Positions 1 to 9,257 of a stretch of DNA of 64,000 bases are shown here, piece after piece. Numbering within the stretch: position 1 is the stretch's first letter; each line of letters begins with the position of its first letter. Location of the stretch: positions 1-64,000 of the forward strand of contig NZ_JAPDOG010000007.1 in the NCBI RefSeq assembly GCF_026013545.1. The letters run 5' to 3'. The position numbers and the translations under genes were made by a program. Below the pieces are notes generated by a model, which did no database searches, had not been told where the DNA came from, and saw only the letters and a program-made list of their open reading frames with translations. The stretch is from Defluviimonas salinarum (GTDB taxonomy: Bacteria; Pseudomonadota; Alphaproteobacteria; Rhodobacterales; Rhodobacteraceae).

Positions 1-114
1 CCCTACAAGCCCCGCGCACCCCGTGGCGAGGGCGAGCGGCCCGAGCGCTCCGGCGACCGTGGCCCGCGCCCGGGCGGCGGCGCGCGGCGGGGACCGAAGC
101 CCGGCCGAAAGTGA
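1..114 (+). CDS. C-terminal tail of a truncated basic protein (possibly RNA-binding)
   Basis: The window opens inside a reading frame that closes with TGA at 112-114. The 37 visible residues are almost entirely Arg, Gly, Pro, Lys and Glu. Such low-complexity basic tails are typical of alphaproteobacterial RluB-type pseudouridine synthases and DEAD-box RNA helicases, where the tail helps hold RNA. No catalytic domain is inside the window, so the family cannot be decided here. The frame is supported by its position directly upstream of a GC-rich hairpin at 124-140 and by the lack of another frame that fits. Confidence 0.5.
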   Translation, partial: PYKPRAPRGEGERPERSGDRGPRPGGGARRGPKPGRK

Positions 115-123
115 GCCGGGCCC

Positions 124-140
124 GGCGCGCTAGCCGCGCC
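124..140 (+). terminator. GC-rich hairpin after the partial first gene
   Basis: GGCGCG, five loop bases and CGCGCC form a perfect 6-bp stem 9 bases after the stop codon of the first gene. There is no T tract, so it may only weakly terminate transcription or may protect the 3' end of the transcript. Confidence 0.35.
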
Positions 141-463
141 GTGGTGTCAACCGCAAATTCCTGTTCCGCCTGCGGTCGCGGTCGCTACCGGGGCTTGGCC
201 CGCGCGCCGCGCCATGCCAGTGTTGCGCGCATGGTGTGGGCAACGGAAACGCGAATCCAGACTCGGTTCAGGGTGTTGCGTCCAGCGTCCACGATCCGGC
301 ACTCCGGCGACCGGAAAAGGGAAAGATGATGGGCGAAAGTTGTGCTGGCGGACCGCGTCCCGGCCTGGATCGGGATGGCAACTCCCGGCCGCGACTCGGG
401 CGCCCCCTGCGCCCTCTCTCGACGCCTGCCGACATCAGGCCTGAACGGAGCGGCTGATCGAGA
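141..463. other. Intergenic stretch, no gene recognised
   Basis: About 320 bases between the first gene and the DUF2927 lipoprotein gene. Short open frames occur on both strands but they are Arg/Pro/Ser-rich, overlap each other and resemble no family. It presumably holds the promoter of the lipoprotein gene; no clear operator was seen. Confidence 0.5.
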
Positions 464-1405
464 ATGACCTCCGCCCGCCTCTCGCGCCTCGTCCTACTGC
501 CCGCGCTCGTCGCGGCGCTCGCGGCCTGCGACCCTGCCGCGCGGACGCCCGGCGCCGCAAGCGGATCGGGCACCTCCGCGCCGGTCGCCGCGCCGCCCTC
601 GGCCGAAACCCTCGCCGCGCGCGACTATTACGGTCGGGTCGAGGCCAACTATCTGGCCCAGGATCTCCTGCGGATCGACGGCGGCGAGCGTGATGCGCCA
701 TTCGGGCCGGACGACCTCGCCGAGAACTTCATGCGCATCGCCTTCTACGACGAGTTCACCGAGGCGGGCGGTCGCCTCGTCGCGCAGTCGCGGGAGAACC
801 GGCTGCACCGCTGGGACACGCCGCTGCGCCTCAACGTGGAATTCGGCGACTCGGTGCCCTTCGACCAGCGCCAGGCCGACCGCGCTGAGATCGCGGGTTA
901 TCTCGACCGGCTGTCGCAGCTTACCGGGATCCCGATGCGCGTCACCGCCTGGCGACCCAACCATACGGTGATGATCCTCAACACCGACGAACGCGAGGCT
1001 GCCGCGCCCCGGATCGCCGCGCTCGCGCCCGGCACGTCCGAGGCCGCGCTTCGATCCGTGACCGCGATGGCGCCCGAGACCTATTGCACGGTCTTCGCCT
1101 TCACCTCCGGCACCAGCGCGACCTACACCAATGCCATCACCGTGATCCGCGGCGAACTGCCGGAGCGGCTACGGCTCTCCTGCATCCACGAGGAGCTGGC
1201 GCAGAGCCTTGGCCTCGTCGCCGACTACCCGCGCGCGCGGCCGTCTATCTTCAACGACAACGAGGAGTTCGCCGCGCTCACGACGCAGGACGAGCTGATG
1301 TTGGAGATGCTCTATGACCGGCGGCTGAAGCCGGGCATGACGCTCGCGGAGGCGCGGCCGATCGTCGAGATCATCGCCGCCGAGCTGATGCCCGGCGAGA
1401 GCTGA
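464..1405 (+). CDS. DUF2927 domain lipoprotein
   Basis: A 313-residue protein with a lipoprotein signal peptide: Arg-containing start, hydrophobic run and the lipobox LAAC at residues 19-22, so it should be anchored on the periplasmic side of a membrane. The rest matches DUF2927, including the segment with HEELAQSLGL near residue 245, the most conserved part of that family. The H-E-E pattern recalls zinc-protease helices, but a metal site cannot be shown from sequence. It is monocistronic and convergent with the Hsp20 gene. The function of DUF2927 is unknown. Confidence 0.85.
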   Translation: MTSARLSRLVLLPALVAALAACDPAARTPGAASGSGTSAPVAAPPSAETLAARDYYGRVEANYLAQDLLRIDGGERDAPFGPDDLAENFMRIAFYDEFTEAGGRLVAQSRENRLHRWDTPLRLNVEFGDSVPFDQRQADRAEIAGYLDRLSQLTGIPMRVTAWRPNHTVMILNTDEREAAAPRIAALAPGTSEAALRSVTAMAPETYCTVFAFTSGTSATYTNAITVIRGELPERLRLSCIHEELAQSLGLVADYPRARPSIFNDNEEFAALTTQDELMLEMLYDRRLKPGMTLAEARPIVEIIAAELMPGES

Positions 1406-1412
1406 GCCGGCC

Positions 1413-1829
1413 TCAGCCGCGCCCGATCGGCACCTTGCGGGCCTTGGTCACTTCGGGCGCGGCGCGCTCCACCGTGAGCATCAGTACGCCGTCCTTGAGA
1501 TCGGCACTGACCTTGGCGGGATCGGCATCGGCCGGAAGCCGGAACGAACGGCTGAACGAGCCGTACTGGCGCTCGCTGAAATACCAGGTCTCGCCCTTCT
1601 CCTCGCGGCTCTCCTTCTTCTCACCCTTCACCGTGACCATGCCGTCGTCGATGCTGATGTCGATGTCCTTCTCCTCGACGCCGGGAAGTTCCACCGCGAT
1701 GCGGTAGACCTTGCCGTCCGAGGACGCCTCGGCGGCCGGCGCCAGCCATTCGGAAAGCCGCGTGCCGAAATGCCGGAACGGCTCGTAGAACGACGGCCAG
1801 AACGAACTTGCAGGGGTTTTCTCGACCAT
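1413..1829 (-). CDS. Small heat shock protein, Hsp20/alpha-crystallin family
   Basis: A 138-residue cytoplasmic chaperone that holds unfolding proteins. The alpha-crystallin domain spans about residues 38-132 and includes the typical ELPGVEEKDI and GVLMLTV strands; the latter is the conserved G-V-L motif near the C-terminus. A short C-terminal extension follows. Length is normal for the family. It lies convergent to the DUF2927 gene and divergent from dtd across about 160 bases, which should contain its heat-responsive promoter; I could not pick out a sigma-32 site with confidence. Confidence 0.93.
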   Translation of the reverse strand: MVEKTPASSFWPSFYEPFRHFGTRLSEWLAPAAEASSDGKVYRIAVELPGVEEKDIDISIDDGMVTVKGEKKESREEKGETWYFSERQYGSFSRSFRLPADADPAKVSADLKDGVLMLTVERAAPEVTKARKVPIGRG

Positions 1830-1987
1830 GACGACTCTCCAGTTCTGTCATACAGCACAGATCTTGAACCCGCCCCGCCCCGCCTGCCCTGACGCGCGTC
1901 AATCGGTGCGGCCCCGCCCGGTTGCGCCGCCGTTCTGCCCGCGCTATGCCGCTCCTGACAAGCCCGTTCCGAGCCGAGGAGTCCCCG

Positions 1988-2425
1988 ATGCGCGCACTTG
2001 TCCAAAGGGTCAGCGAGGCCCGCGTCACCGTCGAGGACCGCGTCACCGGCGAGATCGGCTCCGGTCTGATGATCCTCGTCTGCGCCATGCAGGGCGATGG
2101 CGAGGCCGAGGCCGACCAGCTTGCCGCCAAGATCGCCAAGCTCCGCATCTTCAAGGACGAGGCGGGCAAGATGAACCGCTCACTTCTCGACACCGGCGGC
2201 GCGGCGCTTGTCGTCAGCCAGTTCACGCTCGCCGCCGACACCTCGCGCGGCAACCGGCCCGGCTTCTCCACCGCCGCCCCGCCGGCAGAGGGCGAGCGGC
2301 TCTACCGCTGCTTCTCCGACCGGCTCCGCGCCGCGGGCATCGAGGTCGCGAACGGCGAGTTCGGCGCCGACATGGATGTGCGCCTCGTCAACCAGGGGCC
2401 GGTGACGATCTGGCTCGAGACCTGA
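1988..2425 (+). CDS. dtd: D-aminoacyl-tRNA deacylase
   Basis: Hydrolyses D-amino acids mischarged onto tRNA, a cytoplasmic proofreading enzyme. The 145-residue length is exactly that of the family. The signature [17 protein letters not shown] sits near residues 77-93 and the C-terminal GPVTIWLE motif, which shapes the active site, is present. I chose the ATG at 1988 over the longer frame from 1922 because [13 protein letters not shown] is the canonical start and GAGGAG lies just upstream. Confidence 0.95.
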   Translation: MRALVQRVSEARVTVEDRVTGEIGSGLMILVCAMQGDGEAEADQLAAKIAKLRIFKDEAGKMNRSLLDTGGAALVVSQFTLAADTSRGNRPGFSTAAPPAEGERLYRCFSDRLRAAGIEVANGEFGADMDVRLVNQGPVTIWLET

Positions 2426-2435
2426 GCCGGGGCGC

Positions 2436-3359
2436 TCATCCCTGCGGCGTCATCGCCTTGCGCTGGCGCGCGCGCTCGAGCCCGAGCCGGTGTTCGCGCC
2501 AGATGATCAGGATCCCGGCGGTGACCACGAGCGCGGCACCGGCGAGCACGGTCAGCGTCGGCACCTCGTCGAAGACCACATAGCCGACGCCGAGCGCCAG
2601 GAGCATCGAGGCATATTCGAACGGCGCCACGACAGAGGCGTCGGCATAGCGGTAGGAGGAGGTCAGAAGTACCTGGCCGAGCCCGCCGAGGATCCCGGCA
2701 AGGACGAGCATCGCGGCGCTCGCGGGATCGGGCCAGACCCAGCCGAAGGGCAAGGTGATCAGCGAGAGGAGCGTCGCGTTTAGCGAGAAGTAGAAGACGA
2801 TCGCCGCCGTGCGCTCCGCCTGCACAAGGCGGCGCACGAAGACCTGCGCGAGCGCGGCGAAGACCGCGCCGACGAAGACCACGATCGCGCCCAGCGCCTC
2901 GGTGCTGCCGATCTCGCCCGCGCCGAGCGCGGTCAGCCGCGGCGAGAGGATCACCAGCACGCCCATCATCCCAAGCGCCACCGTCGCGATCCGGAAGGCG
3001 CGCACCTCCTCGCCGAGGAACATTGCCGCGAAAACCACGGTGAGGAGCGGCGCGGCGTAGCCGATCGCCGTCACCTCTGGCAGAGGCAGCAGCCCGAGCC
3101 CGGCGAAGCCGAAGCCCATCGCGGCCGCGCCGACGAGGCCGCGCCAGAAATGGCCAAGCGGGTTCCTAGTCGCGAGGCCCGCGCGCAGGTCCCGACGCGC
3201 AATGAGCCAGAGCAGGATCACCGGCATCGCGAAGGCCGAACGGAAGAACACCGCCTCGCCCGGCGGTACGACATCGGAGGTGGCCTTGATGAGGCTCGCC
3301 ATGCCGACGAACACCGTGACCGAACAGAGTTTCAGCGTGATGCCGCGCAAAGGTGTCAT
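2436..3359 (-). CDS. DMT superfamily transporter (EamA domains)
   Basis: A 307-residue inner-membrane protein with about ten hydrophobic segments arranged as two EamA repeats (roughly residues 5-140 and 155-295), the layout of the 10-TMS drug/metabolite exporters. The substrate cannot be deduced. A good ribosome site (AAGGGGG) precedes the ATG at 3359. It is followed, on the same strand and 60 bases away, by the crotonase gene. A second EamA protein of the same size is encoded at 47935-48828. Confidence 0.88.
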   Translation of the reverse strand: MTPLRGITLKLCSVTVFVGMASLIKATSDVVPPGEAVFFRSAFAMPVILLWLIARRDLRAGLATRNPLGHFWRGLVGAAAMGFGFAGLGLLPLPEVTAIGYAAPLLTVVFAAMFLGEEVRAFRIATVALGMMGVLVILSPRLTALGAGEIGSTEALGAIVVFVGAVFAALAQVFVRRLVQAERTAAIVFYFSLNATLLSLITLPFGWVWPDPASAAMLVLAGILGGLGQVLLTSSYRYADASVVAPFEYASMLLALGVGYVVFDEVPTLTVLAGAALVVTAGILIIWREHRLGLERARQRKAMTPQG

Positions 3360-3419
3360 GGCCGCCCCCTTCCCGGCGCCAGAAAGACCGGGCGCGCGGG
3401 CAAGCGCAAGCCGAAACCG

Positions 3420-4217
3420 TCAGTCGGGCCGGACCCGGGCGGCGGTCTTGTCGGCAAAGGCCTCGAGCCGGCCGCGCGCCTCGCCTTGCGTGTTGACCAC
3501 GCCCGCGACCACGGCCTCGGCATAGGCGGCGTCGAGGGCGGACATGTTCTGCATGTGGCTGATTGCCGAACAGATCGCGAAATTGGACAGCGGCGGGTTC
3601 TGCGCCGCGGCCCGGGCGAGCTCGTAGGCCTTGGACTCGCTGTCCTCGACGAGGTACTGGCAAAGCCCGACCGCGACCGCCTCCTCGCCGCGGTAGACCC
3701 GGCCGGTCAGCATCATGTCGATCATCCGCGCCTTGCCGACGAGGTCGGCCACCCGGATCGTCGCGCCGCCGCCGGTGAAGAGCCCCCGCTGCCCCTCGGG
3801 AAGGGCGAAATAGGTCGAGACGTCGGCGACCCGGACATGCGCGGCAGAGGCAAGCTCCAGCCCGCCGCCCACCACCGCGCCCTTCAGCGCGGCGATGATC
3901 GGGACGCCCGAATATTCCATCTTGTTGAAGGCCTCGTGCCAGCGCAGGCACACATGCATGAAATCGGCCGCCGTCCGCCCGGCGTGGAGATGCTCGACAA
4001 GATCGAGCCCGGCGCAGAAATGCGGCCCCTCGGCCCGGAGCACCACCGCCCGGACACCCGCGCGCGGCAGCGCCGAGAACAGCGTCACCAGCTCCTCGAT
4101 CGTCGCCGCGTTGAGCGCGTTGCGCTTCGCCGGGCGGTTCAGGGTGACGGTGGCGATGCCGTCCTCGTCCGTGGCGACGGCGAGATTGGCGAGCGGCAGG
4201 TCGTCGATCCGGGTCAT
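3420..4217 (-). CDS. Enoyl-CoA hydratase/isomerase (crotonase) family protein
   Basis: A 265-residue crotonase-fold enzyme acting on an acyl-CoA thioester. The oxyanion-hole segments are visible: [13 protein letters not shown] (about residues 61-73) and the following [12 protein letters not shown] (about 113-124). The crotonase acid residues are not all in canonical positions, so hydratase, isomerase or another crotonase reaction is possible. GAGGGA precedes the start. It is upstream of the EamA gene on the same strand, but with a gap that does not prove an operon. Confidence 0.85.
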   Translation of the reverse strand: MTRIDDLPLANLAVATDEDGIATVTLNRPAKRNALNAATIEELVTLFSALPRAGVRAVVLRAEGPHFCAGLDLVEHLHAGRTAADFMHVCLRWHEAFNKMEYSGVPIIAALKGAVVGGGLELASAAHVRVADVSTYFALPEGQRGLFTGGGATIRVADLVGKARMIDMMLTGRVYRGEEAVAVGLCQYLVEDSESKAYELARAAAQNPPLSNFAICSAISHMQNMSALDAAYAEAVVAGVVNTQGEARGRLEAFADKTAARVRPD

Positions 4218-4321
4218 GGCATCCCTCGCATCCGGTGGCGGGTGGACGATGCCAGAGCCGGCGGCTGAAGGCCACCGGCCGAGGTCATGGCGCGCCGTGA
4301 CGCTGCGTCACGCGCGGGCGG

Positions 4322-5752
4322 TCAGAGCCCCTTGGAGCGGTAGCTCTTCGCCACCCGGTCGATCGCGACGATATAGGCCGCCATCCGCATGTCGGTAACA
4401 TCGTTGCGGCTGTGCCAGGTGTGGCTGATCGACTGGTAGGCGGCGCGCATCGTGTCGTCGAGGCCCGAGCGCACCAACTCCAGCTCGCCCGCACCTTTCA
4501 GGTACTGCTGCTTGAAGCCCGGCGACAGGGTCCAGCCGAGTCCCTTGTCGTTCGAGAGCCGCTCCAACTCGTCGATCAGGAGCTGGTGGCGCGCCTCTTC
4601 CTGGCGCCGCTGCATCCGGCCGAAGCGGATATGGCTGAGGTTCTTGACCCATTCGAAATAGGACACCGTCACGCCGCCCGCGTTGGCATACATGTCGGGG
4701 ATGATGAGCGTGCCCTTCCCGCGCAGGATCTCGTCGGCGCCGGCGGTGACGGGGCCGTTCGCGGCTTCGATGATCAAGGGCGCCTTGATGTTGCTGGCGT
4801 TTCCGAGATTGATCACGCCCTCCATCGCCGCCGGGACGAGGATGTCGCAGTCTTCCTCGAGTAGCTTGGCGCCGTCCTCGACATAGGTACCTTCCGGGCA
4901 GCCCTTGACGCCGCCGGTCTCGACCAGCCAGTCGCGCACGGCCTGCACGTTCATGCCCTCGGGATTGAAGAGCCCGCCGTCGCGCTCGATGATACCGGTG
5001 ATCCGGGCGCCGTCCTCCATCGAGAGGAACAGCGCGGCATGGTAGCCGACGTTGCCGAGGCCCTGGACGATGACCCGCTTGCCGTCGAGCTTGCCGTCGA
5101 GCTTCGCGGCCTTCATGTCGTCGGGATGGCGGAAGAACTCGCGCAAGGCGTATTGCACTCCGCGCCCCGTCGCCTCGACCCGGCCCTGGATGCCGCCGGC
5201 GTTCAAGGGCTTGCCGGTGACGCAGGCCGCGCCGTTGATGTCGGTGGTGTTCATCCGCTTGTACTGGTCGACGATCCAGGCCATCTCGCGCTCGCCCGTG
5301 CCCATGTCGGGGGCAGGCACGTTCTGGGCCGGGTTGATCAGGTCGCGCTTGATCAGCTCATAGGCGAAGCGCCGGGTGATGAGCTCCATCTCGTGCTCGT
5401 CGTACTGGCGCGGGTCGATGCAGAGACCGCCCTTCGAGCCGCCGAACGGCGTCTCGACCAGCGCGCATTTGTAGGTCATCAGCGCCGCGAGCGCCTCGAC
5501 CTCGTCCTGGTTCACCGATGTCGCGAAGCGGATGCCGCCCTTCACCGGTTCCATATGCTCGGAATGGACCGAGCGGTAGCCGGTGAAGGTGTGGATCGCG
5601 CCCCTGAGGCGCACCCCGAACCGCACCGTATAAGTCGAGTTGCAGACCCGAATCTTCTCTTCAAGCCCCGGCGAGAGGTCCATCACCGCGACGGCGCGGT
5701 TGAACATCAGATCCACGGACTGGCGGAAGCTCGGTTCCCCGTTGAAGGCCAT
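4322..5752 (-). CDS. Glutamate dehydrogenase (Glu/Leu/Phe/Val family)
   Basis: A 476-residue enzyme interconverting glutamate and 2-oxoglutarate plus ammonia. The substrate domain has PVKGGIRF and PFGGSKGGL, which carry the substrate-binding and catalytic lysines; the Rossmann domain has GLGNVGYHAA. The start at 5752 follows AAGGAGG at ideal spacing; a 19-codon upstream extension lacks conservation. Sequence similarity within the family makes glutamate the likeliest substrate, though leucine or valine cannot be formally excluded. It stands alone between the crotonase gene and a 380-base intergenic region. Confidence 0.9.
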   Translation of the reverse strand: MAFNGEPSFRQSVDLMFNRAVAVMDLSPGLEEKIRVCNSTYTVRFGVRLRGAIHTFTGYRSVHSEHMEPVKGGIRFATSVNQDEVEALAALMTYKCALVETPFGGSKGGLCIDPRQYDEHEMELITRRFAYELIKRDLINPAQNVPAPDMGTGEREMAWIVDQYKRMNTTDINGAACVTGKPLNAGGIQGRVEATGRGVQYALREFFRHPDDMKAAKLDGKLDGKRVIVQGLGNVGYHAALFLSMEDGARITGIIERDGGLFNPEGMNVQAVRDWLVETGGVKGCPEGTYVEDGAKLLEEDCDILVPAAMEGVINLGNASNIKAPLIIEAANGPVTAGADEILRGKGTLIIPDMYANAGGVTVSYFEWVKNLSHIRFGRMQRRQEEARHQLLIDELERLSNDKGLGWTLSPGFKQQYLKGAGELELVRSGLDDTMRAAYQSISHTWHSRNDVTDMRMAAYIVAIDRVAKSYRSKGL

Positions 5753-6133
5753 GATTTCCTCCTTGGCTGGCCACCGGCCTCTTTGCGGGCCGGATGCGCG
5801 CCGCGACATTGCTTGTTCCGGGATTTCCGGCGCCGTCGGTCACGCTAATGCGCCTTGGTTACCAGAGCCCAAAGGAAACACAACCCGCACCGATTTCGGC
5901 AAGAACCCGGCTCCTCGGCCGGCTTTCCAGCGCTCGGGGAAGCATAAAACCCCACCGCTTTCGGCAAGGATCCGCGCAAAAGGGCATGATACCGTACCGA
6001 ATCGAGGCATTTGGGGCTATGCCGCGCCCATCGCCATATTTTCACCTCATACCAGTCCGCAGAATTGCCCCTGCACGGGGAAACCCTGCGCCAGCTTGCG
6101 TGAACACTTCGACAACTCGTCCATGGGGAAGAC
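5753..6133. other. Divergent intergenic region with a short direct repeat
   Basis: A 381-base gap between the oppositely oriented glutamate dehydrogenase and TadG-like genes. It is less GC-rich than its surroundings, as expected for promoters. The 15-mer CACCG(A/C)TTTCGGCAAG occurs twice, at about 5888-5903 and 5953-5968, 65 bases apart; its meaning is unknown. No open frame here looks real. Confidence 0.45.
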
Positions 6134-7978
6134 GTGGAAAGGGTAAAGAGGATGTCACAGTTTCGGATAGCCCCGGACGGCGCCGTCGCGTCGCGGGCGG
6201 CGCTCCGCGGCCTTCATGCCAGGCTGGCCCGCTTCCGGCAGGCGGAAGACGGCTCGCTCGTGATCTTCGGGCTTTTCACCTTCGTGATCATGCTCATGCT
6301 GACCGGTGTCGCACTCGACCTGATGCGGTTCGAGGAGCGGCGCACGGTTCTCCAGAACACGATCGACAGCGCCGCGCGCGCCGCGGCCGCCCCCGGGCAG
6401 ACCCTGCCCCCGGAAGAGGTCGTGCGGGACCATTTCGTCAAGGCCGGGCTGACACCTCCGACGAACAGGGACATCATCGTCACGCGGGGCACCGACGATG
6501 TGCTCCGACAGGTCGAGATCCGCGCCGCGGAAACGCTCGACACCTGGTTCGCGGATCTTGCCGGCGTGTCGACGCTGACCGCGCCCGCCTCGTCGAGGGT
6601 CAAGGAAGACATCGGGCAGATCGAGATCTCCCTCGTGCTCGACGTCTCGGGTTCCATGAACGGCGACGGGCGGCTCGGCCACCTCAAGGAGGCGGCGAAA
6701 ACCTTCGTCGAGCAGGTCTTCGCTGCCGCCGAGCCCGGCAATGTCTCCATCTCGATCGTCCCCTACGCGACGCAGGTCGCGATGCCCGCCGATCTGGCGA
6801 GCCACTTCAACATGACGGTCGAGCATGACAGCTCGGCCTGCATCGAGTTCAGCGACGCGGTGGGCGTCTTCAGCGAGACCGAGAGCGACTTCACGACCAC
6901 GGCCGTCGCGTTCGGCTTCGGCCCGGACGACCGCCGGTACCAGCGCAACGGCCATTTCGATCCGTTCAGGCTGGCGGCCCCGCCCGAGATGACCAACTGC
7001 CCGACCGGGGCCAACCGCGAGATCCTGCCTTTCTCGGGCGACAGGGCGGCGCTCGTGACGTTCATCGACGGGCTCGAGGCCGAGGGCAACACCTCGATCG
7101 ACATCGGCATGAAATGGGGCGCGGCGCTCCTCGATCCGTCGATGAGGGGCGTCGTCGAGGACATGGTCGGGAAGGGCAAGCTGCCGCTCGACTTTGTCGG
7201 CCGCCCCCATGACTTCGCCGGCCCTCATGCACGCAAGGGCCTCGACGTTCTGAAAGTGATCGTGCTGCTGACGGACGGCGCCAACTCGGCCGAATACCGG
7301 CTGCGCAACAACGACGACGGCGATCCCTACTACGACGAGGGGATGAGCCCGCTTTGGCGCAATGCCGCCTACAGGACGGATCCGGGCGACGAACTCGGCG
7401 ACGACGCGCTGGAGCAATATTCACTCTTCGATCCGCAAAGCGGCAAGTTCTACGTCTTCGCACTTCAGGCCTGGCGCGACTCCCCCTGGGGCGATGCCGT
7501 CTACGACGCTGATGTGTGCACCGGATCGGGCGAGACCGAAACCTGCGGCATGTCGCAGGCGAACGATGCCGGATTCGACGGCACCCATCCGATGGCCCAG
7601 CAAATGACTTGGCCGGAGGTCTGGTCGTCGATGTCGATGTTCTACTTCTCGGACGAGATCATCTACGGCGCCTATCAGGACCGCGACCTGCGCAACCAGT
7701 GGCGCCCCGACGCGGAGGATCCGGTCGCGAACACCTCCGTCGCGAACACCGCCGCCGCCAGCACGAAGGACGCGCGGACCCTCGCGGTCTGCGATGCCGC
7801 CAAGGATCCGGGCCGTGACATCCGCATCTTCTCGATCGCGTTCGAGGCACCGGTTGAAGGTCAGAAACTGCTCTCCGCCTGCCAGAACTCCGGCTTCTAT
7901 GCGGTTGACGGCAAGGATATCTCGGATGCCTTCGCCGGCATCGCGGGCGCGATCACCAAGCTGAGGCTGACCCACTGA
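6134..7978 (+). CDS. TadG-like pilus assembly protein with von Willebrand A domain
   Basis: A 614-residue protein with one N-terminal membrane helix near residues 38-60, preceded by the TadE/G-like segment, then a vWA domain whose metal site (MIDAS) reads DVSGS at residues 170-174. A long insert-rich C-terminal part follows. TadG proteins are minor pseudopilin-like parts of Tad/Flp pilus systems, exposed in the periplasm. The GTG at 6134 has GGGGAAG upstream at good spacing; an ATG at 6152 is the alternative. Its stop overlaps the next start by one base (TGATG), so it is translationally coupled to the following TadE-like gene. Confidence 0.85.
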   Translation: MERVKRMSQFRIAPDGAVASRAALRGLHARLARFRQAEDGSLVIFGLFTFVIMLMLTGVALDLMRFEERRTVLQNTIDSAARAAAAPGQTLPPEEVVRDHFVKAGLTPPTNRDIIVTRGTDDVLRQVEIRAAETLDTWFADLAGVSTLTAPASSRVKEDIGQIEISLVLDVSGSMNGDGRLGHLKEAAKTFVEQVFAAAEPGNVSISIVPYATQVAMPADLASHFNMTVEHDSSACIEFSDAVGVFSETESDFTTTAVAFGFGPDDRRYQRNGHFDPFRLAAPPEMTNCPTGANREILPFSGDRAALVTFIDGLEAEGNTSIDIGMKWGAALLDPSMRGVVEDMVGKGKLPLDFVGRPHDFAGPHARKGLDVLKVIVLLTDGANSAEYRLRNNDDGDPYYDEGMSPLWRNAAYRTDPGDELGDDALEQYSLFDPQSGKFYVFALQAWRDSPWGDAVYDADVCTGSGETETCGMSQANDAGFDGTHPMAQQMTWPEVWSSMSMFYFSDEIIYGAYQDRDLRNQWRPDAEDPVANTSVANTAAASTKDARTLAVCDAAKDPGRDIRIFSIAFEAPVEGQKLLSACQNSGFYAVDGKDISDAFAGIAGAITKLRLTH

Positions 7979-8574
7979 TGGCGGCCCCGAGGGGACATAT
8001 TCGCGCCTGGTTTTGGCGCAAGATCCGGGAAGAGCACGGCGCGACGGCGACGATCCCGTTCATGATCTTTCTGCCGTTCTTCTTCCTGCTGATGATGTCG
8101 TCGCTGGAACTCGGCGTGATGATGGCGCGCCACATGATGCTCGAACGCGCGCTCGACCTCACGGTACGCGACCTGAGGCTGGGGACATGGGAGCAGCCGA
8201 GGGGCCGCTTCGCCAGCGAGAAGGCAAACCGGCGGGTAACGCATGCCGCGTTCCGCCGTGCCGTCTGCCGGCACACGGTGCTGCTCCCGAACTGCGAAAC
8301 GTCCCTGCTGGTCGAACTGCGCCCGGTCAGCACGGAGACCTGGGCCGGGCTGCAAACTGGGCCGACCTGCGCCAGCCGGTCCGAGGACATCGTCATGCCG
8401 CCCTCCTACGCCCCGGGTGCCGGCGACGAGATGATGTTGATCCGCGCCTGCGCGAAGTTCGCCCCCGTCTTTCCGACCACCGGGATCGGGATCCGGCTGC
8501 CCACGGACGAATCCGGCACCTACTCGCTGGTTTCGGTGACCGCCTTGGTCAACGATCCGGGCACGGGAGGATGA
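7978..8574 (+). CDS. TadE-like minor pseudopilin
   Basis: A 198-residue protein with a short cytoplasmic N-terminus, the segment HGATATIPFMIFLPFFFLL that carries the single membrane helix, and an E residue in the helix that follows, matching TadE-like proteins. The remaining 150 residues are periplasmic and include several cysteines (for example VCRH, NCET, TCAS, ACAK) that could form disulphides. It sits second in a three-gene run, coupled to the genes on both sides by overlapping stop and start codons. Confidence 0.82.
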   Translation: MAAPRGHIRAWFWRKIREEHGATATIPFMIFLPFFFLLMMSSLELGVMMARHMMLERALDLTVRDLRLGTWEQPRGRFASEKANRRVTHAAFRRAVCRHTVLLPNCETSLLVELRPVSTETWAGLQTGPTCASRSEDIVMPPSYAPGAGDEMMLIRACAKFAPVFPTTGIGIRLPTDESGTYSLVSVTALVNDPGTGG

Positions 8575-8579
8575 CACCC

Positions 8580-9257
8580 ATGTCCCTCATCTCGCGCCTC
8601 AGGCTTCGCGGCCGCGACTTCGCCACCGACACGCGAGGCTCGATGCCGGTCGAAGGGATGATCGCCAGCGTCTGGCTGATCTGGTGGCTCGTCGCCTCGG
8701 TTCAGATCTTCGATGCCTTCCGCCAGAAGAACCTCAACCTCAAGGCCACCCACACGATCGCCGACATGGTCGCGCGCGTGCAGCAGGACGATGTCGTCGA
8801 CGACGCCTATATCGAGGGGCTGAACAAGCTCTTCGGCTACATGACCGCGTCGTCCGAACCGACCTGGGTGCGGCTGTCGAGCGTGATCTGGGACGACAAG
8901 GACGAGCGTCACGAAGTCGCCTGGTCCCACGCCTCCGGCAGGACCCCGGCGCAGACGACCGGGTCGATCCACCCGCAGACCAGCCGGATTCCGGTGATGC
9001 CCGAGGGTGAAGCCGTGATCATCGTCGAAACCGGCATGGCCTACGAGCCGATCTTCAATGTCGGGCTCGCCGCACAATGGCTCACGTCCTTCGTTCCGAC
9101 CGCGCCGCGCTTCACGTCCTGCGTCAAGTTCGATCCGGGCGACGGCGCGACGGTTCCGGCCTGTGTCTACGACGGCGACAAGAAGATCGAGCTGAACGGC
9201 GACGGCAACGACGACGGCACGCGGGATCCGTCGATCGATTCGGACGTGTCAGGCTGA
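8580..9257 (+). CDS. TadE/TadG-like pilus assembly protein
   Basis: A 225-residue protein, third in the pseudopilin-like operon. The N-terminal portion contains DTRGSMPVEGMIASVWLIWW, which fits the TadE pattern of a charged stretch, G-S, then a membrane helix with a conserved glutamate. The C-terminal end is Asp/Asn/Gly-rich, resembling a calcium-binding loop. The ATG at 8580 is preferred because GGGAGG lies 9 bases upstream; an ATG at 8571 overlaps the previous stop but would abut that ribosome site. Its last 9 bases overlap the convergent gene at 9249. Confidence 0.78.
   Translation: MSLISRLRLRGRDFATDTRGSMPVEGMIASVWLIWWLVASVQIFDAFRQKNLNLKATHTIADMVARVQQDDVVDDAYIEGLNKLFGYMTASSEPTWVRLSSVIWDDKDERHEVAWSHASGRTPAQTTGSIHPQTSRIPVMPEGEAVIIVETGMAYEPIFNVGLAAQWLTSFVPTAPRFTSCVKFDPGDGATVPACVYDGDKKIELNGDGNDDGTRDPSIDSDVSG

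Noticed and set aside
5888-5968. Two 15-mers CACCG(A/C)TTTCGGCAAG as a CRISPR or operator array
   Set aside because: Only two copies at 65-base spacing; too little to call an array or a specific operator.
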